Source: Hypericum androsaemum
Taxonomy: Eukaryota > Streptophyta > Magnoliopsida > Malpighiales > Hypericaceae
Assembly (NCBI GenBank): GCA_963995505.1
Contig: OZ023198.1
Span: 10,531,141-10,595,140, forward strand
Reading direction: 5' to 3'
Length of the DNA stretch: 64,000 nucleotides
Positions 36,406-45,609 of this stretch are shown here, one piece after another. Both the position numbers and the translations under genes were made by a program. The notes below the pieces were generated by a model. That model saw nothing but the letters and a program-made list of their open reading frames with translations. It had not been told where the DNA came from and ran no database searches. Each line of letters starts with the position of its first letter. Within the stretch, counting starts at the first letter, position 1.

Positions 36406-36909
36406 ATTCAGGCAGCTCAAGATAGGCAGAAGAAATTTGCAGACCAGCATCGCAGAGAAGTGGAATTTGAAGTCGGAGATCATGTATTTTTGAAGATATT
36501 GCCTACCAAGGAAATTCAGAGATTTGGAATCAAAGGAAAGCTGAGCCCACGATATATTGGACCCTTTGACGTGATCCAAGGGATAGGGAGGTTAGCATAC
36601 TGGTTTGCCCTACCTTCGATACTGGCTGGAGTACATGATGTGTTCCACGTGTCTATGCTACGAAAATATATGCCAAAGGAGGGACATGTAGTACAAGAGA
36701 TCCCTACCGAGATTCGTCCAGATGTAAGCTATGAAGAGGTACTTCTGAGAATTATCGATGCCAAACTTCAACAACTCCGCAGGAGAAAAATTGAATATGT
36801 CAAGGTGCAATGGAGCAATCACACAGAGAGAGAGGCCACCTGGGAATTGAGTTCTGAAATGAGAAAAAAAATCCCTACCTCTTCGACCACACAAGTAAGT
36901 TTGCACTAG
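36406..36909 (+). pseudogene. Integrase C-terminus with chromodomain-like tail
   Basis: After TGA 36403 the same frame continues: DRQKKFADQHRREVEFEVGD (GPY/F-type module, with YIGPFDVIQ at about 36555), VFHVSMLRKY, then a truncated chromodomain with VKVQWSNHTEREATWE (about 36800-36850). Such tails mark chromoviruses and are thought to steer integration. Confidence 0.85.
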
Positions 36910-36933
36910 TAAGTTTGAGGACAAACTTTATTT

Positions 36934-36945
36934 AAGGGGGAAGAA
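36934..36945 (+). promoter_or_regulatory. Polypurine tract
   Basis: AAGGGGGAAGAA directly before the 3' LTR TGTAAG; primes plus-strand synthesis in the family. Confidence 0.9.
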
Positions 36946-38261
36946 TGTAAGAATTGAGAAACTAAACTGATATTTTTCCTAAGTTTAAAGGAGCAGTTGA
37001 CATGTCTTAAAAGTCTGGGGAGCAAAGGCCAATTTGCCATAAAACCGAACTAGGGTAAATTTAGGGTTTTTGGCTGGAAAGTCATGTTAAAGAGATCTCT
37101 TAGGCTGCCCTATTCTGTCACCATAGAAACCCACGAAATTCTCTCTTCTGTGAAGGTGAGGAGGACAATTCAACTCGGAGAGAAGTGCTAGGAGAGGAAG
37201 ATCCGACCAACGAATCATCTTTGAGGGGACAGGGATCTGTAGGAGAAGAAGGGTAAGTTATACGCTACCTTCTTTCTGATAGGGCCCCTTCTTTGAAAAG
37301 TAACATGGATCTCATGTAGGGTTTTGGGAGGATCGTTGGAGGGTCTCTCGTGAAAGTTAGGGATTTAGAAGCAACACCAAGTAAGTAGATTTTGATAACG
37401 TCCGCCTCGACTAGAATTATCTGTGTTAATTTTGAGTTAACCACGTTTATTTTTCTGAATTCTGAGTATGAGGATAAGCTAATCAAGGTATGGTATGCAC
37501 CAAAATCTGATATGTTGTGATGTGCCTCTGACTTGCGATTCTGGAAAGTTATTATGCAGCGATTTATTCTAAATCCATGATATGTTATGATAAGTCTATG
37601 ATAAGTCTATGATACATTTCTGATAAGTCTATAATATGCTCTGATATGTTCTGACATGCGGGTTTGTTCTCAAGCCTTTTGGACCCCGTAGTTCGTATTC
37701 ATCTAGATGTGTATGATCAAATGGACGAGGAGCTTGAGAATTAACTGGGCTCATGGAGGGAATACACTTTCGTCATTTGGGCCCGTCTCCCGGGAACGAA
37801 AGGGGTATTTATCTGTGCCCCACAGGAGATTCCATGGTTCTGCTAGACTCCGGAGTCGTAATTAAGTTAGTTGGTTAAGTTAGTCGGATTAGTGACCCTC
37901 GTGGAGTTGTGACAGGTTGGACAATGTATCGTTATTAATAAATATTATTCGTTAAGCATCTATTTTGTTCCACTTATTGAGTTGTATAAACTCATCAGAT
38001 TGTATGTTATGTGTTTCAGATCGGTCAGGAGGGGTTCGGAATCGAGAGTATGATCGTAGAAGACTTCTGCATGCAGGAGCACATTTTTTTTCAATAATAA
38101 GATATTGATTCGCTAAATTTCCTATTTTTTCTTTAAGACGATAGTGAGTTGTTTCAATTCAATATGATGAATATTTTAAATTTTGATTATTAATAAAGTC
38201 TGATATCGAACGAGTATTTTATACCTCGGACAATTGTCACGTTTATATTTGGGGCGTGACA
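36946..38261 (+). repeat. 3' LTR (1316 bp)
   Basis: Same termini as the 5' LTR (TGTAAG to GTGACA), one base shorter, roughly 93 percent identical over the part compared by eye. Confidence 0.95.
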
Positions 38262-38266
38262 ATAAC
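38262..38266 (+). repeat. Gypsy target-site duplication, right
   Basis: ATAAC, after which homology with copy A (from 12978) resumes. Confidence 0.9.
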
Positions 38267-38520
38267 ACCAACAAAGAAATAGTTTGCATTTGTTGAACTT
38301 TTTTTGCGTCCAAAAATTTATGTGAAGTAGAAGAAATCTTGTATTTGTTGAAATTTATTGTCCGTTCAAAGATATTTTTTGCTCATTTTTGTTTTCAGCT
38401 ATTGCATATAACAAAACAAACAAATAACTGAAACACAATCAAACTTACCTCTACACTTTTTCAAAAAAAAAAATTCAAGGTATCATTTATTTTAATTTTT
38501 TTTCTTCTAAAAATTAATGT

Positions 38521-39284
38521 TCTACTTGTTCTACCGGAAACAAAAATTTACTTATGAAAAAAACAGACACTAGAAAATATATATTTTTTTTTTGTACATG
38601 AGATGAAACACCACTTCCAATAAAATTTTATTAAAAACTATTTCTGACAAAAATACTTTTTGTTAACCTCTCTCTCCCGCCAAGTTTCTGGTCTACCCAG
38701 TTAAGGAATTCCTCCATTCTTTCTAACCCAGGTGGAAAGATTCCATCTTTACAGAAAAGCTGGAAAGGTTCTAGCTTTTTAGCTATATAATGAGATGAGA
38801 TGGTATTGAACCGTAGATTTTCATCAACCTTTTTAAGGCTTGTGTCATTTGGTCAAATACGCTTTGGCGAGATGGTATATGTTGTTAGTCTGCGCCTTCA
38901 CTTGGCTTGCTGATTTTTGTTGGGTACTTGGCTTGACGGTGCATGCAACTTAAGAAGAAAGGCATGCCTTGTGGTTGCTTTGGGAGTAGGAGCTGAAAAA
39001 GGTGTGCATTTTTTTTTGGTTGAATCGGAGGGGCAAAACGCCTTTATATATTAAGAAAAATGACCAAGTACAACTTACTTAGTGCAAGGCTCCCTCTCGA
39101 CCTCTTGTGAAATTGCGACCGCCGACCTCGTCAAAACTTTTTCACCGGAAAATTCAGTGAGAAAAACTGGTGAAAGAGAAAGAGTACCTCCGGAGGAAAG
39201 TTCCCCTTGACTTGGGAGGAAGTAGACTAAAGATATTGCATTTTGCGTTTGGTTGGTGCAACTTGAAAGGGGTAGAGCATGTGC
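38521..39284. other. Intergenic with a dispersed short-repeat core
   Basis: No gene. The core TTGCGACCGCCGACCTCGTC at 39113-39132 recurs at 39796 and, diverged, at 53143, 9170 and 24560. It appears to be a short interspersed family. Confidence 0.55.
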
Positions 39285-39720
39285 TGAACTTAGAGGCTAC
39301 TGGGTGCAAGAGATGAATTGGGATTGGGAATTTGAGTTTGTTTATTGTTGCTTATGTTTGTAGGAAGTACAGCCATTTTTGCTGTTTCTTTTCTTTTGAA
39401 GGGGGTTATGTTATTGCCTATTGTTAGTGATTTGTTTTTTTTTTTGGTAAAAGTAAATATTTACACTAACGATTAGACCTTGACGGGTTTGAACTTTCAC
39501 CAAATCCTCCTACGCGTCCTTTGACTAGTGAATTGTTTACCATCGGCTTTAGAGGCTCTTGGGTACAAGAGAGGTATTGGTATTGGGAATATGAGTTTGT
39601 TTATTGTTGTTGCTTATATTTGTGGGAAGTGCAGCCATTTTTGCTGGCAAAGAAAGTTTCATTCTTTTTGAACGGGTCATGTTATTTCCTACTGGTAGCG
39701 ATTTGTTTTTTTTGAAAGGT
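39285..39720 (+). repeat. Direct duplication of about 150 bp upstream of the ARAD-like pseudogene
   Basis: Bases 39285-39440 and 39545-39716 share TTAGAGGCT-TTGGGTRCAAGAGA, GAGTTTGTTTATTGTTG, GTGCAGCCATTTTTGCTG-like and TAGTGATTTGTTTTTTTT-like stretches in order. Probably duplicated 5' flank or UTR sequence. Confidence 0.7.
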
Positions 39721-39795
39721 AAGTATATTAAGAGTCGCTGTGATATATACATCTTATTTAGTATGGTATTCCCCCTGCCATGGTGTCGAACAGGG

Positions 39796-39820
39796 TTGCG
39801 ACCGCCAGCCTCGTCAAAAC
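39796..39820 (+). repeat. Dispersed short-repeat core, second copy
   Basis: TTGCGACCGCCAGCCTCGTC then AAAACCCTACC; near-identical to 39113-39137. It is preceded by GGTGTCGAACAGGG, which may be a B-box relic of a SINE. Confidence 0.5.
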
Positions 39821-39915
39821 CCTACCACACCAAAACCTAGAGGGAAATTCTGACTAAAGCCAATTCTGACTTGGCTAGTTAAAGGTTTCAATTTCTTTGA
39901 GCAGCTTGTTCATCG

Positions 39916-41349
39916 ATGTCTGAGATGAACAAGCTTCCCTCTAGGTTCATCTTCTACTTGATCACCATATCAGCCTCCCTTTTGACCCTTTCCTTTTTGT
40001 CCCTTGTCCAATTCAGCAATGCCCCTGTTGTTCCGAGTTCGAACTTCAAACCCAACACGAAGACCAGAACAATCAAGAGTCCATCTGTGCAAGGGAAGGG
40101 ATCCTGTGACCCGAACCAGGCGCTCCTGAGGGTGCATATGTATAACTTGCATCCGGACTTTCACTTCGGATTACTCGGTTAGAAGGGAGAAGGAAATCAG
40201 ATATGGCCTAGTGTTGATGAGTTTAATCGAGTACCTGAATATGCAGGTGGGTTGAATTTGCAGCAGAGTGTGGAGTACTGGCTGACCCTTGATCTCCTCG
40301 CGTCGAGCCATCCGAACGTAGTCACGTCATGTAGTGCAGTTAAGAGTGGAGAATTCCAGCCAAGCAGATGTGATTTTTGTGCCATTTTTCTCATCTCTGA
40401 GTTACAACCGATTTTCTAGGCTTCCTGAAAATGGGACTATAATGTTGCAGAGTAGACTAGTGCAGTTTCTGTTGCATCAAGATGAGTGGAAGAGAAAGGA
40501 CGGAAAGGATCACTTGATTGTTGCTCACCATCCGAATAGCATGTTGGATTCAAGAAACAAGCTGGCATCATTGCTAAGGACATCATTGCTCCTTACCAGC
40601 ATGTTGTGGAAACCCTTCTGAGTAGCGAATCGGCTCCTTTCGACCGCCGACCTATCCTGGCGTACTTTCGAGGAGCCATAATCCGAAAGGATGTAAGTTT
40701 CTTTGTTTTTCTGGATGTATTTGTTTGTACAGATGAGATCGACCTGATGTTCTGTTCAAGTCCATTTTTTCAGGGAGGTGCTATCCGTCAGGAACTATAT
40801 TACCTTCTGAAAGACGAGAAAGATGTACACTTCGCGTATGGAAACATCCAAGGGGATGGAAACAGGAATGCAGGCCAAGGGATGGCCTCATCCAAGTTCT
40901 GCCTGACCATCGCTGGCGATACCCCTGCATCGAATCGTCTGTTCGATGCCATCGTCAGCCTCTGCATTCCTGTGATAATAAGCGACGAAATCGAGCTGCC
41001 GTTCGAAGATGTTTTAGACTACTCGGAGTTCTCTGTGTTTGTCCGTGCATCTGAGGCTGTAAAACCAGGATACTTGCTGGATCTTCTTCGGGGAATCGAT
41101 CAAGTCAATTGGACAAAGATGCGGGGAAGGTTGAAGGAAATTGCACCTCATTTTGAATATCATTATTCGTCTCGACCTGGCGACGCTGTCGACATGATTT
41201 GGCAAGCAGTATCTCTTAAGATATCTTCTGCACAATCTCGGATCAACAGGAAGAAGAGGTATAATAGATCCGAGAATTTCGGACAAAAGAAGCATATTGT
41301 TCTTTCTTCAACAATTTCCGCTTTCAGAGGTCATGGAACTAGAAAGTAA
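39916..41349 (+). pseudogene. Exostosin-family (GT47) glycosyltransferase pseudogene, ARAD-like
   Basis: Family role (known): ARAD1-type Golgi glycosyltransferases act in pectic arabinan synthesis. Seen here: ATG at 39916, a signal-anchor FIFYLITISASLLTLSFLSL, then CDPNQALLRVHMYNL, GGLNLQQSVEYWLTLDLL, SQADVIFVPFFSSLSYNR, DHLIVAHHPNSMLDSR, DRRPILAYFRGAI, MASSKFCLTIAGDTP and VPVIISDEIELPFEDV-like segments in exostosin order. Exon 1 runs to 40692; an 81-nt intron GTAAGT...CAG (40693-40773) has no stop and is a multiple of three. Exon 2 runs 40774-41349. Breaks: TAG at 40180-40182 where the family has Trp, an extra base near 40343, and loss of a segment around 40565 with frame change. The C-terminal half is open for 247 codons including the intron. 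Confidence 0.85.
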
Positions 41350-41725
41350 AGGTTTTAAGTAGGGCATTTACTTAGAATCATGTATCAGAGCGATAAGAAC
41401 GCTTAAGGAAATGAGTTTAGACCCGAATTAGATCCAAGTAATCACAAATTATCTGCTGGACAAAGGAGAAATGACCAGAAATGTTAGTTTGTATTTATCA
41501 TTCTGAACTGTTTTAGTAGCTAGAATATCAAACAGAAGTACATATAAATGTCCCTTCAAGGAAAATATGGAAACCTTAATAAACTGTCTTTGAGAGCTAG
41601 CTAGCATGATTAACAGATGAATTATGCAGACTTTTCGCGCAACCTAAGCCTATACAAATACCGGGATGAAGCTGGTTCGCACTCGAAGATGAACAATGGT
41701 CCGGAGAATAACTCTTGCCAGCTTT

Positions 41726-42001
41726 TCAGCATTTGTTGTGTATGGGATCAGATCCTCTTGAAACCCGTCTCTTGTTCGACGGGTTAGGATCAAACATCAC
41801 TGCGGGGACGGGTGCCAAGCTCGCAGGCGTATGCAAATCGTCGTGCGCAACAGAACGAAGCACGTGCACCACTGGTTGGATTCCTCGGTTCCATCTTAGC
41901 ACAAGATCGATATTCTGAAGGCCGGACACCCTTTCCGTTTGAAACGCCAAGTGGCCTATACAGAGAAGAAGAATGATCCCTCTACATACCAAACCACTCA
42001 T
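41726..42001 (-). CDS. CLE45-like: CLE peptide precursor, CLE45-type
   Basis: A single-exon frame of 91 residues. A hydrophobic signal peptide (GIILLLCIGHLAF, residues 8-20, likely cleaved near 27) is followed by a variable region and the C-terminal CLE motif RRVSRGSDPIHN at residues 78-89, then KC and TGA. In known biology, Arabidopsis CLE45 has RRVRRGSDPIHN and signals through BAM-type receptor kinases (notably BAM3) to restrain root protophloem differentiation. The only motif difference is Ser for Arg at motif position 4; the lysine before the motif suits processing. No intron is needed, as is usual for this family. It is convergent with the ARAD-like pseudogene (377 bp apart). The frame looks intact; expression is unknown. 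Confidence 0.88.
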   Translation of the reverse strand: MSGLVCRGIILLLCIGHLAFQTERVSGLQNIDLVLRWNRGIQPVVHVLRSVAHDDLHTPASLAPVPAVMFDPNPSNKRRVSRGSDPIHNKC

Positions 42002-42636
42002 GTCTGCAAGTTTTCTGCAGAAACTGCAAAAATATGTATCACTTGTTTTGAAGCAAACAAAGATTTAAGTGTCTCTGAGACTGAACAAGCTCAATCCCTT
42101 GAGACTTACATATGTGGGACAAAAGCGTGTAGGCAATCTGATAAAGCAAGAGGAGGGACCAAAGAACATGTGGGGCAGGTTAAGATTCACCTCAATCATA
42201 AGCATATCCAAAGGGCAATTTCCCCGAGATATAAGACGTATATGAATTGACGTAAGTCTATGGTTCAATTCCTGGAAGGTATAATGTTGGTGTAAAATAA
42301 ATAAATTGTTTCTCAAAGAAAAAAGAAGACACTGACAGGTTTGAACAGAAAGGTGTAGTTGGAACAATGTCCTTGGGAATACAAGCATCTTTTCATGTTT
42401 GGTTTCCCCCACATTTGTCTTGCTCTCTTTCACCATAATAAGACCAAGGAATATATGGAGGGGCCTGGCCAAATCGTCTTTCTAGAACCTGGCATGCAGT
42501 TGATCAACATTCTCATGTTATTTTATATCTGCTACTGGCTTGTTAAGATGCTATAAGCACCTATATATGGTTTAAACTTGACTGCAAAATATATATATGG
42601 TCAGGTGGTAGGTTTTGAATAATGACTTTTCTTTTG
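42002..42636. other. CLE upstream region, no other gene seen
   Basis: Contains the presumed promoter of the minus-strand CLE gene. No clean TATA box was found. Short ORFs here look incidental. Confidence 0.5.
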
Positions 42637-42644
42637 TTGAAACT

Positions 42645-42860
42645 TAGAGGCGGAGTCAGAAAATTTGGGGGGTGGGGGCAATATAATTTTTTTGGGCCCG
42701 ACTAGCATAAGATAAGTAGGTATTGAGCTATTCTGGTTTCAATTTTTAAGTTAATTAATTTTTTAGTGGGGTCAATTTGTAATTTTAGTGCAGATATACA
42801 TTAAAAAATATACCTAGTTATCAAACAAAAAAATTAATTTTCAAAGTCCCTCCGCCCCTG
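42645..42860. mobile_element. hAT-type MITE, 216 bp
   Basis: TIRs TAGAGGCGGAG (left, C-to-T at base 1) and CTCCGCCCCTG (right) match the CAGGGGCGGAG termini of plant hAT MITEs. Flanking 8-bp TSD TTGAAACT is perfect (42637-42644 and 42861-42868). The interior is AT-rich and non-coding. Confidence 0.9.
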
Positions 42861-42868
42861 TTGAAACT

Positions 42869-43896
42869 TGTATCTGGACATTTACTGAACCGACTAATTC
42901 ATGTTCGAGTTGCGCAGAATCACAAAGACGGTAAAACTCTTCATACCAATTGCATTCTCGGGACTCTAACGCGACGTCTAATTAAGGCAGAACAATCTCA
43001 TATCAATTGATCTACGCATTCGATAGTTTTTGAATTATGACTAGAGTATCAAAATATTTAATTAGAATAACGAGTACATTTAGCAAAAGAGAGAGATTAT
43101 ATATTTGTTTTTATCAAGTTGAAATAAACAGTTTCCAATGATTTGCAAGTGTCTCATGTAGTGCAATAGCACAATTATTGTTTCATGCAAGTTGTTCCTA
43201 TTCTTATCTTACAAAATGAAAAGTAACATATCAATATTTCAAATATTGCACTGTGGAAAAAAAAAGGCCCTAGTGGTATACTACTAAAGGCAAAGCCAAG
43301 AAGAGGCTTATGGATTGCAACAACAGCAAGAAAGCCGTTAAAAGTAGAGATGGTGGAGAAGGGAGAGAGAATCAATTTTAGAGCTCGAGATTAGCTTGCT
43401 ATATCTTAAGAATCAATTTTAGAGCTCGAAAACGCACTAAAATTGAATATTTGTTGGAAGAATTTTACGACTAATCAAGTATTCTGTCCTGCTCGAATTT
43501 GAATTAGATAACCTAGTTGGTATCCGGATACCAGTAGTACCCAAAAAAATTAAATTTTTTATTCCAAGCTATTCTCTCCATACATGAAAAAAAAAAATCA
43601 AGAGTCCTGGTTGCTTGAGCTAAATGGGTTTCTTTATGCTTTTCTTTACTGTGCCCCTTCCAAAGTTGCTAAAGGGAAGCAATCACCCATTTGGCTTCTT
43701 CGTGAAGACTGTATCCCTGTCACCAATTTAAAAATAAAGGCAGCAGAGAGGATGGTCCCATATTAATTTATAGACTACTATTTCATGAATTATATCATTT
43801 TTTTTACTGAATTATATCATTTGCTTGCATCATATTAACCTGTCATTTTCATAATGAATCCATTATTAATATATCATTCTACTTTAAAAAGGGTCT
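42869..43896. other. Intergenic, no gene seen
   Basis: No supported exon. A small direct repeat AGAATCAATTTTAGAGCTCGA occurs near 43370 and 43410. Short ORFs look incidental. Confidence 0.5.
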
Positions 43897-43906
43897 GGTT
43901 ATCTTC

Positions 43907-44367
43907 ATGGTTTTCAAATACGACCCGGAGAGCGACCCGCTCTTGCCTCCGGGTCATATTTCAACCGGTCGGACCAGTACTTTTGTATATATTAAAAAAT
44001 ATTTTTATTAATATTTTAATTACCCATATCCCACAACCCCAACTTTTTCTTTCTTATTTGACCCACCATAACCTTGAAATCTTAAAAAAAGGAAAATATT
44101 CGACTAAACATAATTTCTCTTTTTTATTATAGTTTGGTCAATTTTTTTGGTCAAAATATCTGATCAACCATGATTTTTTGGTCAAAATAGCTGATTTTTT
44201 GGTCCAACCTTACGAACCAGAAAAAATGGAGTCAAAAATTCAGTCGAACCATCCGGTCCGACCATTTTTTGGGCGGTTGGTAAGGTGGGCGATTTTCTGG
44301 CCAAACCCGGTACGCTCTTTTGACCGAATCGTAGTCCGACCGGTTGGACCGTGTATTTGATAACCAT
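43907..44367. mobile_element. TIR element, 461 bp, with 10-bp TSD (Mutator-type size)
   Basis: Left TIR ATGGTTTTCAAATACGACCC; right TIR complement ATGGTTATCAAATACACGGTCC. TSD GGTTATCTTC at 43897-43906 and 44368-44377. The interior has repeated CCGGTCGGACC/GGTCCGACC words and TGGTCAAAATA words. No coding capacity. The long TSD fits Mutator-like elements; superfamily is inferred. Confidence 0.8.
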
Positions 44368-44579
44368 GGTTATCTTCTATGTACGTTGTCAGAAGTCAGA
44401 ACAGACGTGGAGATTCCAAAAATGTTCAGTTTTTATTATTTGGGAGTGGAAGGTTAGCAAAAGGGTCCTTGAATCTAAGAATGCTTCAAGATAAGAGGGC
44501 TGCGAGAAATCAAATGTGACATAGTCATAAGAGAGTGAATGCTAAAAATTTTCATAGAGCATCAGCATCTCTATCACTC

Positions 44580-44806
44580 TCCTATGATATGTACCTCATA
44601 TATACCTGGTCACAGTTCGATTAGAATCGCCCAACCGGCAATTCTGGTAATCAGAACTCGAACCATGGTTCATAGAACCGTCTCGCAATCTTCTTAGAAG
44701 ATTATGGTTCCGCGTTTTAGAGAACTATGGAATCGGTGGTTCATGAACCATAAAACTGTGGAATCAAATCAGATTTTGCAACCGTGGAACCGACAATTCC
44801 AAAAAT
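44580..44806. repeat. GAACC/GGTTC-rich repeat sequence
   Basis: Many GAACCATGGTTC, GAACCGT and GGTTCATGAACC palindromic words, typical of plant TIR-element arms. No boundaries could be set. Confidence 0.4.
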
Positions 44807-45018
44807 GTAACCAAAAGTTCCTGAACCGTGGCCACCCCTGCCACCCAACCTCATACTCTCGTGCTAGGAGGCTCAGTGTGTGATTGATAAGAATCGAATG
44901 GGTGATCAAAACGTAACCAAAAGTTCCTGAACCGTGGCCACCCCTGCCACCCAACCTCATACTCTCGTGCTAGGAGGCTCAATGTGTGATTGATAAGAAT
45001 CGAATGGGGTGATCTTGT
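44807..45018 (+). repeat. Tandem duplication, 106-bp unit, two copies
   Basis: Units begin GTAACCAAAAGTTCCTGAAC at 44807 and 44913 and are almost identical (one G/A difference in GGCTCARTGTGTG, plus an end indel). Recent duplication. Confidence 0.95.
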
Positions 45019-45609
45019 GCAACATCTCGACCAATACAAAAGATAGACCGAGGAAAAGCAGAACAGTTTTCAAACAGTATTGCAAAACATACATGTAGTG
45101 GAGGGAACTCGACCAGTCGAGCTCAAGGCTAAGTAACAGAAAAGCTCAGATACTCTACTGGCATTACGCCAAGCTTTTTAGACTGTTAAAAGCAAAAGAC
45201 ACTGAAGAAACTATTGAGTAGTTGTTTTGAAATACCATCTTTTCCCTTCCAAAGTGGATTAATTTGATGCCGATCTGATACAGCACAAGGACCACTTTCA
45301 GATTTTCAATCCAAAACTTGGTCATTGAGCATTTTCCATAAACGAATTACTTCTCATAGAAGCATCAAGTATAGCCAATCAGCATAGGAATGGCCACTGT
45401 GCGATATGTTCATCTTAGAACCAGCTGGGAAACTGTCAAAGGATGACACCTTATGTACATGAACTTAGTTTAAAAAAGGAATAAATCAAGACCTGTTGCA
45501 AGTAGGAAGCGGGAAATTATCGAGTATGAGAACTAATGTTGATACAACAACGTTGCGGGCGAGAAAATCGCCGAGGTTGTTACTGCATTGGAGTTACCGC
45601 GAACGCGAA
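45019..45609. other. 3' flank of the RING-CH gene
   Basis: Probably holds the 3' UTR and polyadenylation region of the minus-strand gene. No separate gene is seen. Confidence 0.5.

Larger units (their letters stand above)
29994..38261 (+). mobile_element. Ty3/gypsy chromovirus LTR retrotransposon, 8268 bp, decayed
   Basis: Complete structure: 5' LTR 29994-31310, PBS 31315-31326, gag, protease, RT, RNase H, integrase, chromodomain-like C-terminus, PPT, 3' LTR 36946-38261, flanked by 5-bp TSD ATAAC. Domain order PR-RT-RH-IN and the chromodomain remnant place it in the chromoviruses, perhaps near Tekay/Del. Many stops and a frameshift make it non-autonomous. By eye the LTRs differ at about 20-25 of the first 320 aligned bases. 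It sits in copy B of the duplication, and copy A retains the empty site. Confidence 0.95.
21198..38520 (+). repeat. Segmental duplication, copy B (about 17.3 kb with insertions)
   Basis: Collinear with copy A (6043-13220) in direct orientation, starting CATTGGGAGATATTTTTTTT and fading after about 38500. Extra pieces relative to A: ~21690-21790, ~22745-22915, an (AT)22 run, ~25965-26140 (SINE-like), a signal-peptide exon region (~27290-27530), ~27770-29530 (LINE fragment plus unknown sequence) and the gypsy element 29994-38261. Without them it is about the length of A. It lacks the reductase retrocopy. Confidence 0.9.

Noticed and set aside
42065..42472. 135-codon minus-strand ORF upstream of the CLE gene
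   Set aside because: No domain or signal recognised; probably chance or leader sequence.
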